A stretch of 64,000 bases of DNA, taken from Tritrichomonas musculus. Lineage: Eukaryota; Parabasalia; Tritrichomonadida; Tritrichomonadidae. Location: NCBI GenBank assembly GCA_039105265.1, contig JAPFFF010000057.1, positions 1-64,000 on the forward strand, read 5' to 3'. Under the pieces are notes generated by a model. That model was not told where the DNA came from. It was given only the letters and a program-made list of their open reading frames with translations, and searched no databases. Positions 31,649 through 43,829 of the stretch are shown in pieces. The translations under genes were made by a program, and so were the position numbers. How positions within the stretch are numbered: position 1 is the stretch's first letter; each line of letters starts with the position of its first letter.

Positions 31649-33595
31649 GAAATGATGGTGGAAAAAAATGATGTAATTTGCAAATTTATTATTATATTTG
31701 AGTAATATTTACAAATGAATCAATTTATTTGCACAAAAATTAAATATATTTGGAAAGAATAAAAAAATGATTATGGCAAAGAAGAAGAAGAAGAAGATGA
31801 TGATGATGATGATGACAGAAAAGAAGAAGATGAAGAAGATGATGATGACAGAGAAGAAGATGAAGAAGATGATGGTGACAGAGAAGAAGAAGAAATTGAT
31901 GAAGAAGAAGATGATGACAGAGAAGAAAAAGAAGATGATGAAGTTGACAGAGAAGAAGAAGAAGAAAATGATGATGATGATGACAGAGAAGAAGAAGATG
32001 ATGATGATGATGACAGAGAAGAAGAAGAAATTGATGAAGAAGATGATGGTGACAGAGAAGAAGAAGAAATTGATGAAGAAGATGATGATGACAGAGAAGA
32101 AAAAGAAGATGATGAAGTTGACAGAGAAGAAGAAGAAGAAAATGATGATGATGATGACAGAGAAGAAGAAGAAGAAAATGATGATGATGATGACAGAGAA
32201 GAAGAAGAAATTGATGAAGAAGATGATGGTGACAGAGAAGAAGAAGAAATTGATGAAGAAGAAGATGATGACAGAGAAGAAAAAGAAGATGATGAAGTTG
32301 ACAGAGAAGAAGAAGAAGAAAATGATGATGATGATGACAGAGAAGAAGAAGAAGAAAATGATGATGATGATGACAGAAAAGAAGAAGAAGAAAATGATGA
32401 TGACAGAGAAGAAGAAGAAATTGATGAAGAAGATGATGATGACAGAGAAGAAGAAGAAGAAAATGATGGTGGAAAAGAATGATGTAATTTGCGAATTTAT
32501 TATTATATTTGAGTAATATTTACAAATGAATCAATTTATTTGCACAAAAATTAAATATATTTGGAAAGAATAAAAAAATGATTATGGCAAAGAAGAAGAA
32601 GAAGAAGAAGATGATGATGATGATGATGACAGAAAAGAAGAAGATGAAGAAGATGATGATGACAGAGAAGAAGATGAAGAAGATGATGGTGACAGAGAAG
32701 AAGAAGAAATTGATGAAGAAGATGATGATGACAGAGAAGAAAAAGAAGATGATGAAGATGACAGAAAAGAAGAAGAAGAAAATGATGATGATGATGACAG
32801 AGAAGAAGAAGAAATTGATGAAGAAGATGATGATGACAGAGAAGAAAAAGAAATTGATGAAGAAGATGATGATGACAGAGAAGAAAAAGAAGATGATGAA
32901 GATGACAGAGAAGAAGAAGAAGAAAATGATGATGATGATGACAGAGAAGAAGAAGAAGAAAATGATGGTGGAAAAGAATGATGTAATTTGCAAATTTATT
33001 ATTATATTTGAGTAATATTTACAAATGAATCATTTTATTTGCACAAAAATTAAATATATTTGGAAAGAATAAAAAAATGATTATGGCAAAGAAGAAGAAG
33101 AAGATGATGATGATGACAGAAAAGAAGAAGAAGAAGAAGATGAAGATGATGATGATGACAGAAAAGAATAAGATGAAGAAGATGATGGTGACAGAGAAGA
33201 AGAAGAAATTGATGAAGAAGATGATGATGACAGAGAAGAAGAAGAAGAAATTGATGAAGAAGATGATGATGACAGAGAAGAAGAAGAAATTGATGAAGAA
33301 GATGAAGATGATGACAGAAAAGAAGAAGAAGAAAATGATGATGATGACAGAGAAGAAGAAGAAATTGATGAAGAAGATGAAGATGGTGACAGAGAAGAAG
33401 AAGAAAATGATGATGATGACAGAAAAGAAGAAGAAAATGATGATGATGACAGAGAAGAAGAAGAAGATGATGAAGATGATGACAGAAAAGAAGAAGATGA
33501 TGATGAAGATGATGACAGAGAAGAAGAAGAAAATGATGATGATGATGGCAAATAAGATAATGGAGAAGATAAAGATAAAGATAAATATGTATTAA
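31649..33595 (+). repeat. Purine-rich GAA/GAT minisatellite, left arm, three modules
   Basis: Three arrays (about 31777-32465, 32588-32967 and 33085-33553) are each preceded by a ~120-bp conserved AT-rich spacer running from ATGATGTAATTTGC to AAAAAAATGATTATGGC. The arrays are built from GAT and GAA triplets punctuated by GACAGA every ~33-39 bp. The purine strand is open in more than one frame. One frame gives a Lys/Met protein starting at an ATG. Another gives an acidic D/E protein that has an in-frame stop just before the array and no ATG. I do not accept either as a gene. Confidence 0.85.
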
Positions 33596-34190
33596 ATGAG
33601 GATAATAATAATAATAAAGAATAATGATAAGATGATGATAAATTGGACGATAATAGTGATTATACAATTATTTATACTACAATTTGAATGTGATTATGAG
33701 CGTTTGAGATTGATAACCGAGTTATTCGAGATAATGATCTGCAATTGTGTATTTTATTCAAACTAAGTATATAACTCTTATGGGACATATTGATTTAAAT
33801 CGTCTGGCTTGTATTACTTAAATGCAGAACATGTGGATTTATAGAAGGTAATATTATTTTTGTGGAAATGTGATGTGAAAAATCATGACTGGAAATGTAA
33901 TAACTAATGTTTTATCATCATATTTTAAATAGATATAGTCATTCTTTAAGTTAATGGCCATTTTAAGTTGATAATAATCAATATTAACATATTTTTTTTT
34001 TTTTTTTTTTTTTTAAAATTCAAAATGACCAGTATCAATCAAAATGACAGTATATTTTCTTTTAAAAAGATCAAATGCAGAAAAATGGTCATTGAGCATT
34101 TAAAGCCTAGAAATATAGTAAAGCATAGTATTATATTGATGCATATGTTTCATATTTATCCCACAAATGAATAAAAATCTTAATTTTTTT

Positions 34191-35307
34191 GTATTTTTTT
34201 TTTTTTTTTTTACTCATCAAATATTTCAATAGATATAGAAAAAATAAAAACTTCTATACAAAAAAAATCATAATATATCTTTTTCAACTCCTTAAATTCA
34301 AGTAGTTGGCAAATTTTTGAAAATATGTTTTTTAACAATATATTGCCAATTTCTTAAGTAGTTCCAATTAAATTTGAGCGAATTGTAAGTAAATTGTAAC
34401 TCTCTTGATCTTGATAGTTTTTTTGATGTGAACATGTTCATATGTTAGTTACTTCACACCTTTCAACTCCCTGATATATTTAATTCTATTTTATCTCTTG
34501 ATTATTTGACTTTGCTCATTGAAATAACATAATCATTTAAACTTCTTGACTAGACATGTTGCAGAAACAATTTAATTTAAAGCTTTTCCAAAATTTCTAG
34601 GGAAAAAAACCACTACAAGACTCATATAATACTATTCACTAGAGTTTTTCTTGAGTCGTTTCAATGATAATCATGTGTTTCAGTGGTTATGATTAGCAAT
34701 TAGCTTGATATATGATGATATTACAATAGTTATCGTTATTTCTGATACTCTAAGTTCGTGGTTTACATTAGGCCAATGATATAAATTAAGAATAACTGCC
34801 GATTTCACTATCATTCATACTTTCTGTTGTTTTTAACTTTTGCTTAAACAATTCTTCATATAGCTTGGGCTTTTTATGTTGATTATTGGTTGCCATAGAT
34901 TAGATATCCCAATAGATTTCCCTGTATAATAACAATCTAAATCTAACTTTCTACTTTTTCCTAACATAATAATTCTACTAATACTTATCATTGATTCTCA
35001 TATATATATAATGTACCCCATTATTGGGATAAATTAAAGTAATAACTGTATAGACTGATTTGAATCTTTATCGTCATCTTCATATAAGTTAGCATACATG
35101 CTTGCCCTTCTAGATTTAATTTTGAATATTTTTAAATCATAAAAATAATAAAAAAATGCTCTAATATGATTAAGCTAACTGAAAAATCTTTTTTTTACTA
35201 AAAATCTTTGATATCATAACTTTTAAAAAGAGGTAAGGCGTTGGATTTCATGGAATAGCGCAAATCAGGTTAATTGAATATGCTTTTTGGATAATACAAT
35301 GTTTTAG
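34191..35307. other. Spacer of the foldback element
   Basis: The sequence is present once between the two arms, is AT-rich and has no coding stretch above background. No transposase motif was found, so the element is probably non-autonomous. Confidence 0.6.
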
Positions 35308-35948
35308 AAAAAAATTAAGATTTTTATTCATTTGTGGGATAAATATGAAACATATGCATCAATATAATACTATGCTTTACTATATTTCTAGGCTTTAAAT
35401 GCTCAATGACCATTTTTCTGCATTTGATCTTTTTAAAAGAAAATATACTGTCATTTTGATTGATACTGGTCATTTTGAATTTTTTTTAAAAAAAAAAAAA
35501 AAAAAAATATGTTAATATTGATTATTATCAACTTAAAATGGCCATTAACTTAAAGAATGACTATATCTATTTAAAATATGATGATAAAACATTAGTTATT
35601 ACATTTCCAGTCATGATTTTTCACATCACATTTCCACAAAAATAATATTACCTTCTATAAATCCACATGTTCTGCATTTAAGTAATACAAGCCAGACGAT
35701 TTAAATCAATATGTCCCATAAGAGTTATATACTTAGTTTGAATAAAATACACAATTGCAGATCATTATCTCGAATAACTCGGTTATCAATCTCAAACGCT
35801 CATAATCACATTCAAATTGTAGTATAAATAATTGTATAATCACTATTATCGTCCAATTTATCATCATCTTATCATTATTCTTTATTATTATTATTATCCT
35901 CATTTAATACATATTTATCTTTATCTTTATCTTCTCCATTATCTTATT

Positions 35949-38425
35949 TGCCATCATCATCATCTTCTTCTTCTTCTTTTCTGCCATCATCTTCATCATC
36001 TTCTTTTTCTTCTCTGTCATCATCATCATCATTTTCTTCTTCTTCTTCTCTGTCATCATCATCATCATCATTTTCTTCTTCTTCTTCTCTGTCACCATCA
36101 TCATTTTCTTCTTCTTCTTTTCTGTCATCATCTTCATCTTCTTCATCAATTTCTTCTTCTTCTCTGTCATCATCATCATCTTCTTCTTCTTTTCTGTCAT
36201 CATCTTCATCATCATCTTCATCATCATCATCTTCTTCTTTTCTGTCATCAGCATCATCATCTTCTTCTTCTCTGTCATCATCATCTTCTTCTTCTTTTCT
36301 GCCATCATCTTCATCATCTTCTTTTTCTTCTCTGTCATCATCATCATCTTCTTCTTCTTCATCAATTTCTTCTTTTTCTCTGTCATCATTTTCTTCTTCT
36401 TCTCTGTCATCATCATCATCGTTTTCTTCTTCTTCTTCTCTGTCATCATCATCATCATTTTCTTCTTCTTCTTCTTCTCTGTCATCATCATCATCATTTT
36501 CTTCTTCTTCTTCTCTGTCACCATCATCATCTTCTTCTTCTTCTTTTCTGTCATCATCTTCATCATCATCTTCATCATCATCTTCTTCTTCTTTTCTGTC
36601 ATCAGCATCATCATCTTCTTCTTCTTTTCTGTCATCATCTTCATCATCATCTTCATCATCATCTTCTTCTTCTTTTCTGTCATCAGCATCATCATCTTCT
36701 TCTTCTCTGTCATCATCATCATCTTCTTCTTCTTCTCTGTCATCATCATCATCATCTTCTTCTTCTCTGTCATCATCATCTTCTTTTTCTTCTCTGTCAT
36801 CATCATCATCATCTTCTTCTTCATCAATTTCTTCTTTTTCTCTGTCATCATTTTCTTCTTCTTCTCTGTCATCATCATCATCGTTTTCTTCTTCTTCTTC
36901 TATATCATCATCATCATCATTTTCTTCTTCTTCTTCTCTTTCATCATCATCATTTTCTTCTTCTTCTTCTCTGTCATCATCATCATTTTCTTCTTCTTCT
37001 TCTCTGTCATCATCATCATCATCTTCTTCTTCTTTTCTGTCATCATCATCTTCTTCTTCTTCTTCTTTGCCATAATCATTTTTTTATTCTTTCCAAATAT
37101 ATTTAATTTTTGTGCAAATAAAATGATTCATTTGTAAATATTACTCAAATATAATAATAAATTTGCAAATTACATCATTCTTTTCCACCATCATTTTCTT
37201 CTTCTTCTTCTCTGTCATCATCATCTTCTTCATCAATTTCTTCTTCTTCTTTGTCATCATCATCATTTTCTTCTTCTTCTTTTCTGTCATCATCATCATC
37301 ATCATCTTCTTCTTCTTCTCTGTCACCATCATCATCATTTTCTTCTTCTTCTTCTCTGTCACCATCATCTTCTTCATCTTCTTCTCTGTCATCATCATCT
37401 TCATCATCTTCTTCTTCTTCTCTGTCACCATCATCATCATTTTCTTCTTCTTCTTCTCTGTCACCATCATCTTCTTCATCTTCTTCTCTGTCATCATCAT
37501 CTTCATCATCTTATTCTTTTCTGTCATCATCATCATCATCTTCTTCTTCTCTGTCATCATCATCTTCATCTTCTTCTTCTTTTCTGTCATCATCATCTTC
37601 TTCTTCTTCTTCTTTGCCATAATCATTTTTTTATTCTTTCCAAATATATTTAATTTTTGTGCAAATAAATTGATTCATTTGTAAATATTACTCAAATATA
37701 ATAATAAATTTGCAAATTACATCATTTTTTTCCACCATCATTTTCTTCTTCTTCTTCTCTGTCATCATCATCTTCTTCATCAATTTCTTCTTCTTCTCTG
37801 TCATCATCATCATTTTCTTCTTCTTCTTTTCTGTCATCATCATCTTCTTCTTCTTCTTCTTCTTCTCTGTCACCATCATCATCATTTTCTTCTTCTTCTT
37901 CTCTGTCACCATCATCTTCTTCATCTTCTTCTTTTCTGTCATCATCATCATCATCATCTTCTTCTTCTTCTTCTTCTCTGTCATCATCATCTTCTTCATC
38001 AATTTCTTCTTCTTCTCTGTCACCATCATCTTCTTCATCAATTTCTTCTTCTTCTCTGTCATCATCATCATCATTTTCTTCTTCTTCTTTTCTGTCATCT
38101 TCATCATCTTCTTTTTCTTCTCTGTCATCATCATCTTCTTCATCAATTTCTTCTTCTTCTCTGTCACCATCATCTTCTTCATCTTCTTCTCTGTCATCAT
38201 CATCTTCTTCATCTTCTTCTTTTCTGTCATCATCATCATCATCATCATCTTCTTCTTCTTCTTTTCTGTCATCATCATCTTCTTCTTCTTCTTCTTTGCC
38301 ATAATCATTTTTTTATTCTTTCCAAATATATTTAATTTTTGTGCAAATAAATTGATTCATTTGTAAATATTACTCAAATATAATAATAAATTTGCAAATT
38401 ACATCATTTTTTTCCACCATCATTT
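35949..38425 (-). repeat. Purine-rich GAA/GAT minisatellite, right arm, three modules
   Basis: This is the mirror of the left-arm arrays, with purine-rich sequence on the minus strand: about 35949-37070, 37190-37612 and 37735-38300, with the same ~120-bp spacers at 37071-37189, 37613-37734 and 38301-38425. The innermost array is about 600 bp longer than its left-arm counterpart, while the outer arm sequence is unchanged. Array length therefore changes faster than the rest. Confidence 0.85.
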
Positions 38426-39506
38426 CATTATTCATAATCATTATTTTTATTTCTCTTCATTTTCCCCTTGTTAAATTTGATCACACAATATATTTCATTT
38501 TCCTTATCACTTTTCTTTTTTATGAATCTTTAATATATCAATATGATATTTTTATAAAACTCCTAAAATTTATTGAAAAAATTGAATATTGTAGTAATAA
38601 AGCATTTTATTAGGTAAAATAAACTAATTTTAGGCATAGACAATTCAAATTATAATCTGAACCACATATTTAAATCAAAAAAACTTTAAAATTGCAATAT
38701 TTTGATGAAATACAATAAACAGAATAGCAATTAGTTGGATATTGGCATTTAAAAAATATTTATTCATTTATTGATACATTTGTAATAATGTTGCACGTTT
38801 ACATTTTAACAAATTCGTAAAAAATACGTTTATAATTTTTTGGAACAAAAAACTTTAATTTCTCCTTTAAAAAAAGAGAAAAAGAAATAAAAATAGCATA
38901 ATTGAAATTAACATTTTATAAAGAATAATTTTATTGCAATTACATTTTTATTTATTACATTTTTTATTGAATATTATTGAAATATTCAATATTTTTAAAC
39001 TAGTATATGTAACATCTAATACATATACCGTAAGTAAAAAACGATGGAGAATAATATTTAAAGAGATATGGAATCGTATCTGAGTGTGGGAGTCTGAAAT
39101 CTGATTATTCGATATTAATCACTGATTTGAAAACACAGAGATTCGCGTCTAGGATTAAATACATAAAAAACAAAAACGATTGTCTATAATAACCACTAAT
39201 TTATAAGCATTTTTTGAAGATGTGTTGGATAATTGTAATTTGATATGTCAAATAAAAACCTTGTTTGGAGGCGAGCTTGCACAGAAATAATCTTTGTCTG
39301 ATGCCAATCAATATATATTTTTTTGAAGTTTCCTTACTACCAAAGCTGCAGCGCTTAACATTTTTTTAATTTAGAGTGATATGTTTTTCAGAGGAAAAGT
39401 GTTACTGAATATTTTTTTAAAAGCAAATTAGTGTTACTGATTTTTTTTTCTCTCTCAAAAAGTGATACTTTAAGTGAAAAAAGTTTTTAAAAGTGATACT
39501 ATCCCC

Positions 39507-39571
39507 AAAAAGTGATATCAGTTATTTTTTTACTAGTGGAAATGCGGAACTCAAAAAGTTGCACCTAGAGA
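39507..39571 (-). repeat. Terminal-like repeat paired with 29155-29215
   Basis: Inverted complement of 29155-29215, with several substitutions. It starts exactly at the right target-duplication base of the foldback element. See the partner entry. Confidence 0.5.
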
Positions 39572-39668
39572 ATTTTTATTTTTTATCTTATTAAAAAAGT
39601 CACTTAACATTATAATTATTTTTTACTTAATTTGCCTCTTTTTTAATAGATTCAAAGGAAATTAATAT

Positions 39669-40345
39669 GCTGGAATAGATTTATTCAAAGGTAGACTTGT
39701 TATTTTGAGAATCGATATCAAAAACGTCACTTTTTTACATCTGATACTCGATTATCAGTTTAAAAATCTGATATCGAGATTATCGATTATCAAGATATCA
39801 GATATGAAATGTGATATGAAAATAATTGTAAACTTGATATCAATTACCGAGATCTCGAGATCTCAAACAGATTTATCTTTTTATATAATTGGTATTTGTG
39901 ATTTTATAATATTTAAAAATAAATAATATAATGCATTGATGTTTATTTTAAGATTAAAATCAAAAAATACATTCTTTTTTTATGAAATATTTGAGATTAA
40001 AATACGATCATATATTTATCAAAAAGTTTAATTGAGAATTCTGATATCAAAAGCTGAGAAACAAAATTCTCGATCTCTGAAATCGATCTCGAGAATCTGT
40101 GCATATTTATGTATCGATATCAAAAAGTCAATCAATTATCGATCTCGATAATCGGAGAATAACAAGTCTATTCAAAGGAATTTATTAGTCGAATCTATTT
40201 TTCAAGCATTTGTTATTTATTCCAGGATATTTGTTTTTAATTGATCAATATTATTGTATTTATTTATTTTTATTTTTGTATGATGCTAGTCAAATTAATG
40301 GATAAATATATTATTTGTTTATACGATAATTCAATTAAAATTTTT
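39669..40345 (-). repeat. ~185-bp dispersed repeat, copy B, interrupted by a hAT-like insertion
   Basis: Bases 39669-39691 and 40179-40345 are the reverse complement of copy A (22874-22712 and 22294-22273). This copy carries the 479-bp hAT-like element that copy A lacks, and lacks the Mutator-like element that copy A has. Confidence 0.8.
39692..40170. mobile_element. hAT-like non-autonomous element (479 bp)
   Basis: Perfect 8-bp direct repeats TTCAAAGG flank it (39684-39691 and 40171-40178), and its ends are inverted repeats beginning TAGACTTGTTATT. An 8-bp duplication is the hallmark of the hAT superfamily. Copy A of the host repeat (near 22855) shows the empty site. The interior has no coding capacity but is packed with GATATC, ATCGAT, GAGATC and AGATCTC words, many of them palindromic and clustered towards both ends. 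They may be subterminal transposase-binding repeats. Confidence 0.85.
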
Positions 40346-40349
40346 CGAA

Positions 40350-42390
40350 CTTTACTTTTGTGAAGATATAAAAAATTTTCATATTTGGAAAATTTTTCAA
40401 TTTTCAAATCTAACTAATCCTTGCTCATTTACAACATAATCATCAATAACAAAGCTTTGAAGATAATACGTTATGATGTTGATTTTTCAATATCATAGAA
40501 AAAATAATCTTGCTTTTTGTGCGCATCTGAAATTCTTTCAATTTGTTTATTTCAAATTTGAATACATTTTACTAATATAAAATGCACTCAAAAAATCTTC
40601 CCTCTCAATTATTTTCTATGCTTTTTTTCTATATATGTTTTACTAAATGCTATATTTCGTTTTTGTTGGTTTTATATAACGCATTTTTAACATTTTAAAA
40701 TTTTTATATTTTTTATTCATTCAATTTTTAGCCTCTCAAAAAGTTGGGGCTTCATTTTCTCTTATAATATCTTGATAATAGTTCTCATAAAATAAATCAA
40801 GTAAAATAATATAATAAAAATAATTAAGATTATAATAAAATAATAATTTTTACTTTTATTTTTTAATTATTTAATTGAAAAATAAGATATTGATATTTTA
40901 AAAAAATTTCATTTATGAACGATTATTTTGAATTCAAAAAAAAAGAAAAATAATTTATATTTATCTTTTTTTTTTACTGAAAAAATAATAAAAATGTCTC
41001 AGTAAACATTATTTTATTTTTCATTTAGAATAGAATATTCTCAGCAAAATCATTTATTGGATAATTAACAGGTTGTGCACTTATGTAAAAAGTGAAAAAA
41101 TAATGTGTTTTTTTATTGTCTAATTGATGTTCTTGTGCTTCCTTATTATAAAAATTGATATCAATTTTTAAAATTGTCATCTGTAGGATAAGTCAGGATT
41201 GGTTCAGGTGACAACTTTATATCATCAACTTGTGAAGTTTATATATACATATATATATAAAATATTGATATTATGGGATCTAACGGCTGGTAAAAGTACA
41301 TATCGATAGAAAAACAAGAGTAATGATAAAAAAGTAAATAATTTGTATCAGATAAAAATCGATATTTTATAGAAAAAATAATCTCTACCAGATAAGATCG
41401 ATACACAAAATTTATATATTTATTTAATATTTTGAATCGAATACTTAATAATCAAAGAAAAATCACAAAGTCACAAGTATCTGCAAATAAATCAGTGTTT
41501 TACATTTTTGAATTAATTATTTTTTATTTTCTGAGAATAAAGTCGATGGAGAGTTTTATCATACTTTTCAAAAATTTACAAATTATTTTTTCTATCCAAA
41601 TTAGCGTTAGAAAAACTCTTCTCTGAAAACAATGTTTTGAAAGAAAAATAAAATTTCTTTTTTTTTGCTAAATATAGATGATAAATAAATTATTATTTAA
41701 TAAAAACCATTATAAAAATAAGTCAAAATTATTATATATTATTATAGTTAATAATCATAATTAACTCACATATATTTATTTTATTTTATTAATTTGATTC
41801 AAATTAAAATTTTGTTTTACAATGAGAAATAGAAAAAATAAATCTTTCCTACATTTTTTTTTCAAAAAAATTCATTTCAACCAAGTTATTCAATAGAAAT
41901 TGTTGTGAGTAAAATAAATGTTTATAATCATTTAAACTTTTTGAGAAAAATCCATCAGAAAATATAAAGTGTTTATAACAGAAAAAGTTGTATTTTTTTT
42001 TTACCCATAATAATCAATATAAATCTATCTAAATTTCACTTTACAAATACAAACAAATGAAATTAATTATAATTATAATTATAATTATAAAAATCTTCTT
42101 TCTATATGAAATTGTATTGTATGTCAAAATCATTGTTTGATCACAGAAATATCATCTCAGACCATTTAACTATTCAAATCATTTTTTCACAAATATTCTT
42201 TTTTATTTTTTTTGTTTTAAAATAAAATAATTCATGAAATCCCATATAATTCCAACACTTAAATATTTTACCAAAATTGAAGGTTATAACTGAAAACCGA
42301 TTTTCAATAAGGACAAATAAAAGCACAAAAAGTTCCACTGATAATATTTCTATTGATATTTCTGTATTTTTATTAAAATAAGATTTTTCT
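40350..42390. other. AT-rich intergenic sequence upstream of the UGP gene
   Basis: Low-complexity AT-rich DNA with a TATAAT-type microsatellite near 42065-42095. The ORF at 41432-41626 is low-complexity and is not supported. No other feature recognised. Confidence 0.55.
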
Positions 42391-42391
42391 C

Positions 42392-42398
42392 TTCACTT
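42392..42398 (+). promoter_or_regulatory. Initiator of the UGP gene
   Basis: TTCACTT with A(+1) at 42395 lies 19 nt before the ATG. This is a good match to the trichomonad initiator TCA(+1)Y(T/A) and the very short 5' leader typical of the group. Confidence 0.65.
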
Positions 42399-42413
42399 TT
42401 TTTTTCTTTTGCA

Positions 42414-43829
42414 ATGTCTACCGTCAAGGAAGTTATGGAAAAAGACCCAGAGGCCGCAGTTGCCAAATTTTCAAAAGACTGCGAATGCCTTAAGCTTAGC
42501 AAAGGTGCAAACGACAAATTAATTTCAATGTTCAAAGCTGCATTCCTTCCAGGAGCATCTGAAAAGATAGAAATCGACTGGTCTAAAGTACATCCACTTA
42601 CAGATGAAGAAATGTTCCCATATGACAAACTTCCAGATCCAGCAAACCCATCAGAACTTCTTAACCAAGTTATTTACGTTAAGCTTAATGGAGGTCTTGG
42701 AACCACTATGGGATGCACATGCCCTAAGTCTCTCGTTGTTTGCCATAAGGGTGCAACATTCTTTGATATCGTTTGTGACCAACTTAAAGACTTCAACAAA
42801 CGCTACAATGTCAACATCCCACTTGTCCTTATGCATTCATTTTACACTGATGATCTTATGAAGCCAGTTCTTGCTAAGCTTGAAGGACTTGAAGTTCATA
42901 CTTTCTTACAAAACCGTTTCCCACGTATCTATGATGACACATGGGAACCAGTTCCAAACTCACCAGACTGCCCCAACTCAATGTGGAATCCACCAGGCCA
43001 TGCTGATGTTTATCACTGCCTTCGCGATTCTGGATTACTTGACAAGTTCATTGCACAAGGAAAGAAATACATGATGGTTTCAAACATCGATAACCTTGGT
43101 TCAAGACTCGATTTGAAAGTCCTCAACAAGCTTATCACCGATGATATTCCATATGCTTGCGAAACAGTCGACAAGACACCAGAAGAATGGAAAGGAGGAA
43201 TGCCAATTAACTATGAAGGCCATAAGAAATTACTTGAAACAGCTCAAGTTCCAAAGGATCATATGGACGATTATATCAAGATCCACTACTTCCATGCTAA
43301 CAACTTATGGATCAACTTACGCCAATTGAAAGAAGCTCTTGACAACAACACACTTGTTACAGATGTTATGAAGAACTTCAAAGTTTTCGAAGGCAAGAAA
43401 GTTATCCAACTCGAATCAGCTTCAGGTTCTGCTGTTCAATCATTCCCACGCGCTATTGCCCTCAAAGTTCCACGTAGGAGATTCCTTCCAGTTAAGGCTT
43501 GCAACGAACTCTTATTAATGAGAGCAGACTTGTATATCCGCCATGAAAACTCTGAACTCCTTGTAAACGAAAAGAGAACAGTTCCAGGACTTCCAGCAGT
43601 TAGCCTTAGCAAAGAATTCCAACACGTTTCAGACTTCGACCAAAGAATTCCAAACCCACCAAGCATTTATAACCTTGTATCTCTTAACGTAGAAGGTGAT
43701 GTCTGGTTCGGCAAGAACATTGTCCTTGAAGGAAAGGTTGTTATTAAGGCACCACAAGGCCAAAAACTCGTAATTCCTGACGGAAAACACTTGAAAGATT
43801 GCGAAATTACTTCAGCTTCACAATTATAA
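42414..43829 (+). CDS. UGP: UTP-glucose-1-phosphate uridylyltransferase (UDP-glucose pyrophosphorylase)
   Basis: The 471-aa protein has the family's nucleotide-binding signature near residues 83-101, VKLNGGLGTTMGCTCPKSLV. It also has FLQNRFPRI (after residue 160), the substrate-site region WNPPGHADVYHCL, and SNIDNLGSRLD; a C-terminal left-handed beta-helix segment follows (VSLNVEGDVWFGKNIVLEGK). Length and motif order match eukaryotic UGP. It catalyses UTP + glucose-1-phosphate = UDP-glucose + PPi in the cytosol, feeding glycogen and glycoconjugate synthesis. A start at 42414 gives a 19-nt leader behind a good initiator. The stop codon overlaps TAAA, the reported trichomonad poly(A) signal. 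Codon use is richer in C than in the neighbouring genes, as expected for a well-expressed host gene. It appears intact. Confidence 0.97.
   Translation: MSTVKEVMEKDPEAAVAKFSKDCECLKLSKGANDKLISMFKAAFLPGASEKIEIDWSKVHPLTDEEMFPYDKLPDPANPSELLNQVIYVKLNGGLGTTMGCTCPKSLVVCHKGATFFDIVCDQLKDFNKRYNVNIPLVLMHSFYTDDLMKPVLAKLEGLEVHTFLQNRFPRIYDDTWEPVPNSPDCPNSMWNPPGHADVYHCLRDSGLLDKFIAQGKKYMMVSNIDNLGSRLDLKVLNKLITDDIPYACETVDKTPEEWKGGMPINYEGHKKLLETAQVPKDHMDDYIKIHYFHANNLWINLRQLKEALDNNTLVTDVMKNFKVFEGKKVIQLESASGSAVQSFPRAIALKVPRRRFLPVKACNELLLMRADLYIRHENSELLVNEKRTVPGLPAVSLSKEFQHVSDFDQRIPNPPSIYNLVSLNVEGDVWFGKNIVLEGKVVIKAPQGQKLVIPDGKHLKDCEITSASQL

Larger units (their letters stand above)
30569..39506. mobile_element. 8.9-kb foldback element with minisatellite-bearing arms
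   Basis: Arms 30569-34190 (3622 bp) and 35308-39506 (4199 bp) are inverted complements around a 1117-bp spacer. The outer ~1.1 kb of the arms pairs with constant coordinate sum 70075, meaning no net indel, and is essentially identical where I compared it. The ends are GGGGATAGTATCACTTTT and its complement. AAAAAGT lies directly outside both ends (30562-30568 and 39507-39513), consistent with a 7-bp target duplication, though this heptamer is common in the window. The arm-length difference comes from the purine-rich arrays. The architecture is like Drosophila Foldback elements: long inverted repeats with internal tandem repeats. No transposase was recognised inside. Confidence 0.85.

Noticed and set aside
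31767-33015. Lys/Met-rich ORFs (MTEKKKKxMMM) in the purine arrays
   Set aside because: They are a frame of a GAA/GAT minisatellite; other frames and the reverse strand are equally open, and nothing suggests real codon use.
35832-37106. 424-codon His/Leu-rich ORF and overlapping Ser-rich ORF
   Set aside because: Both are alternative frames of the mirror-image minisatellite in the right foldback arm.
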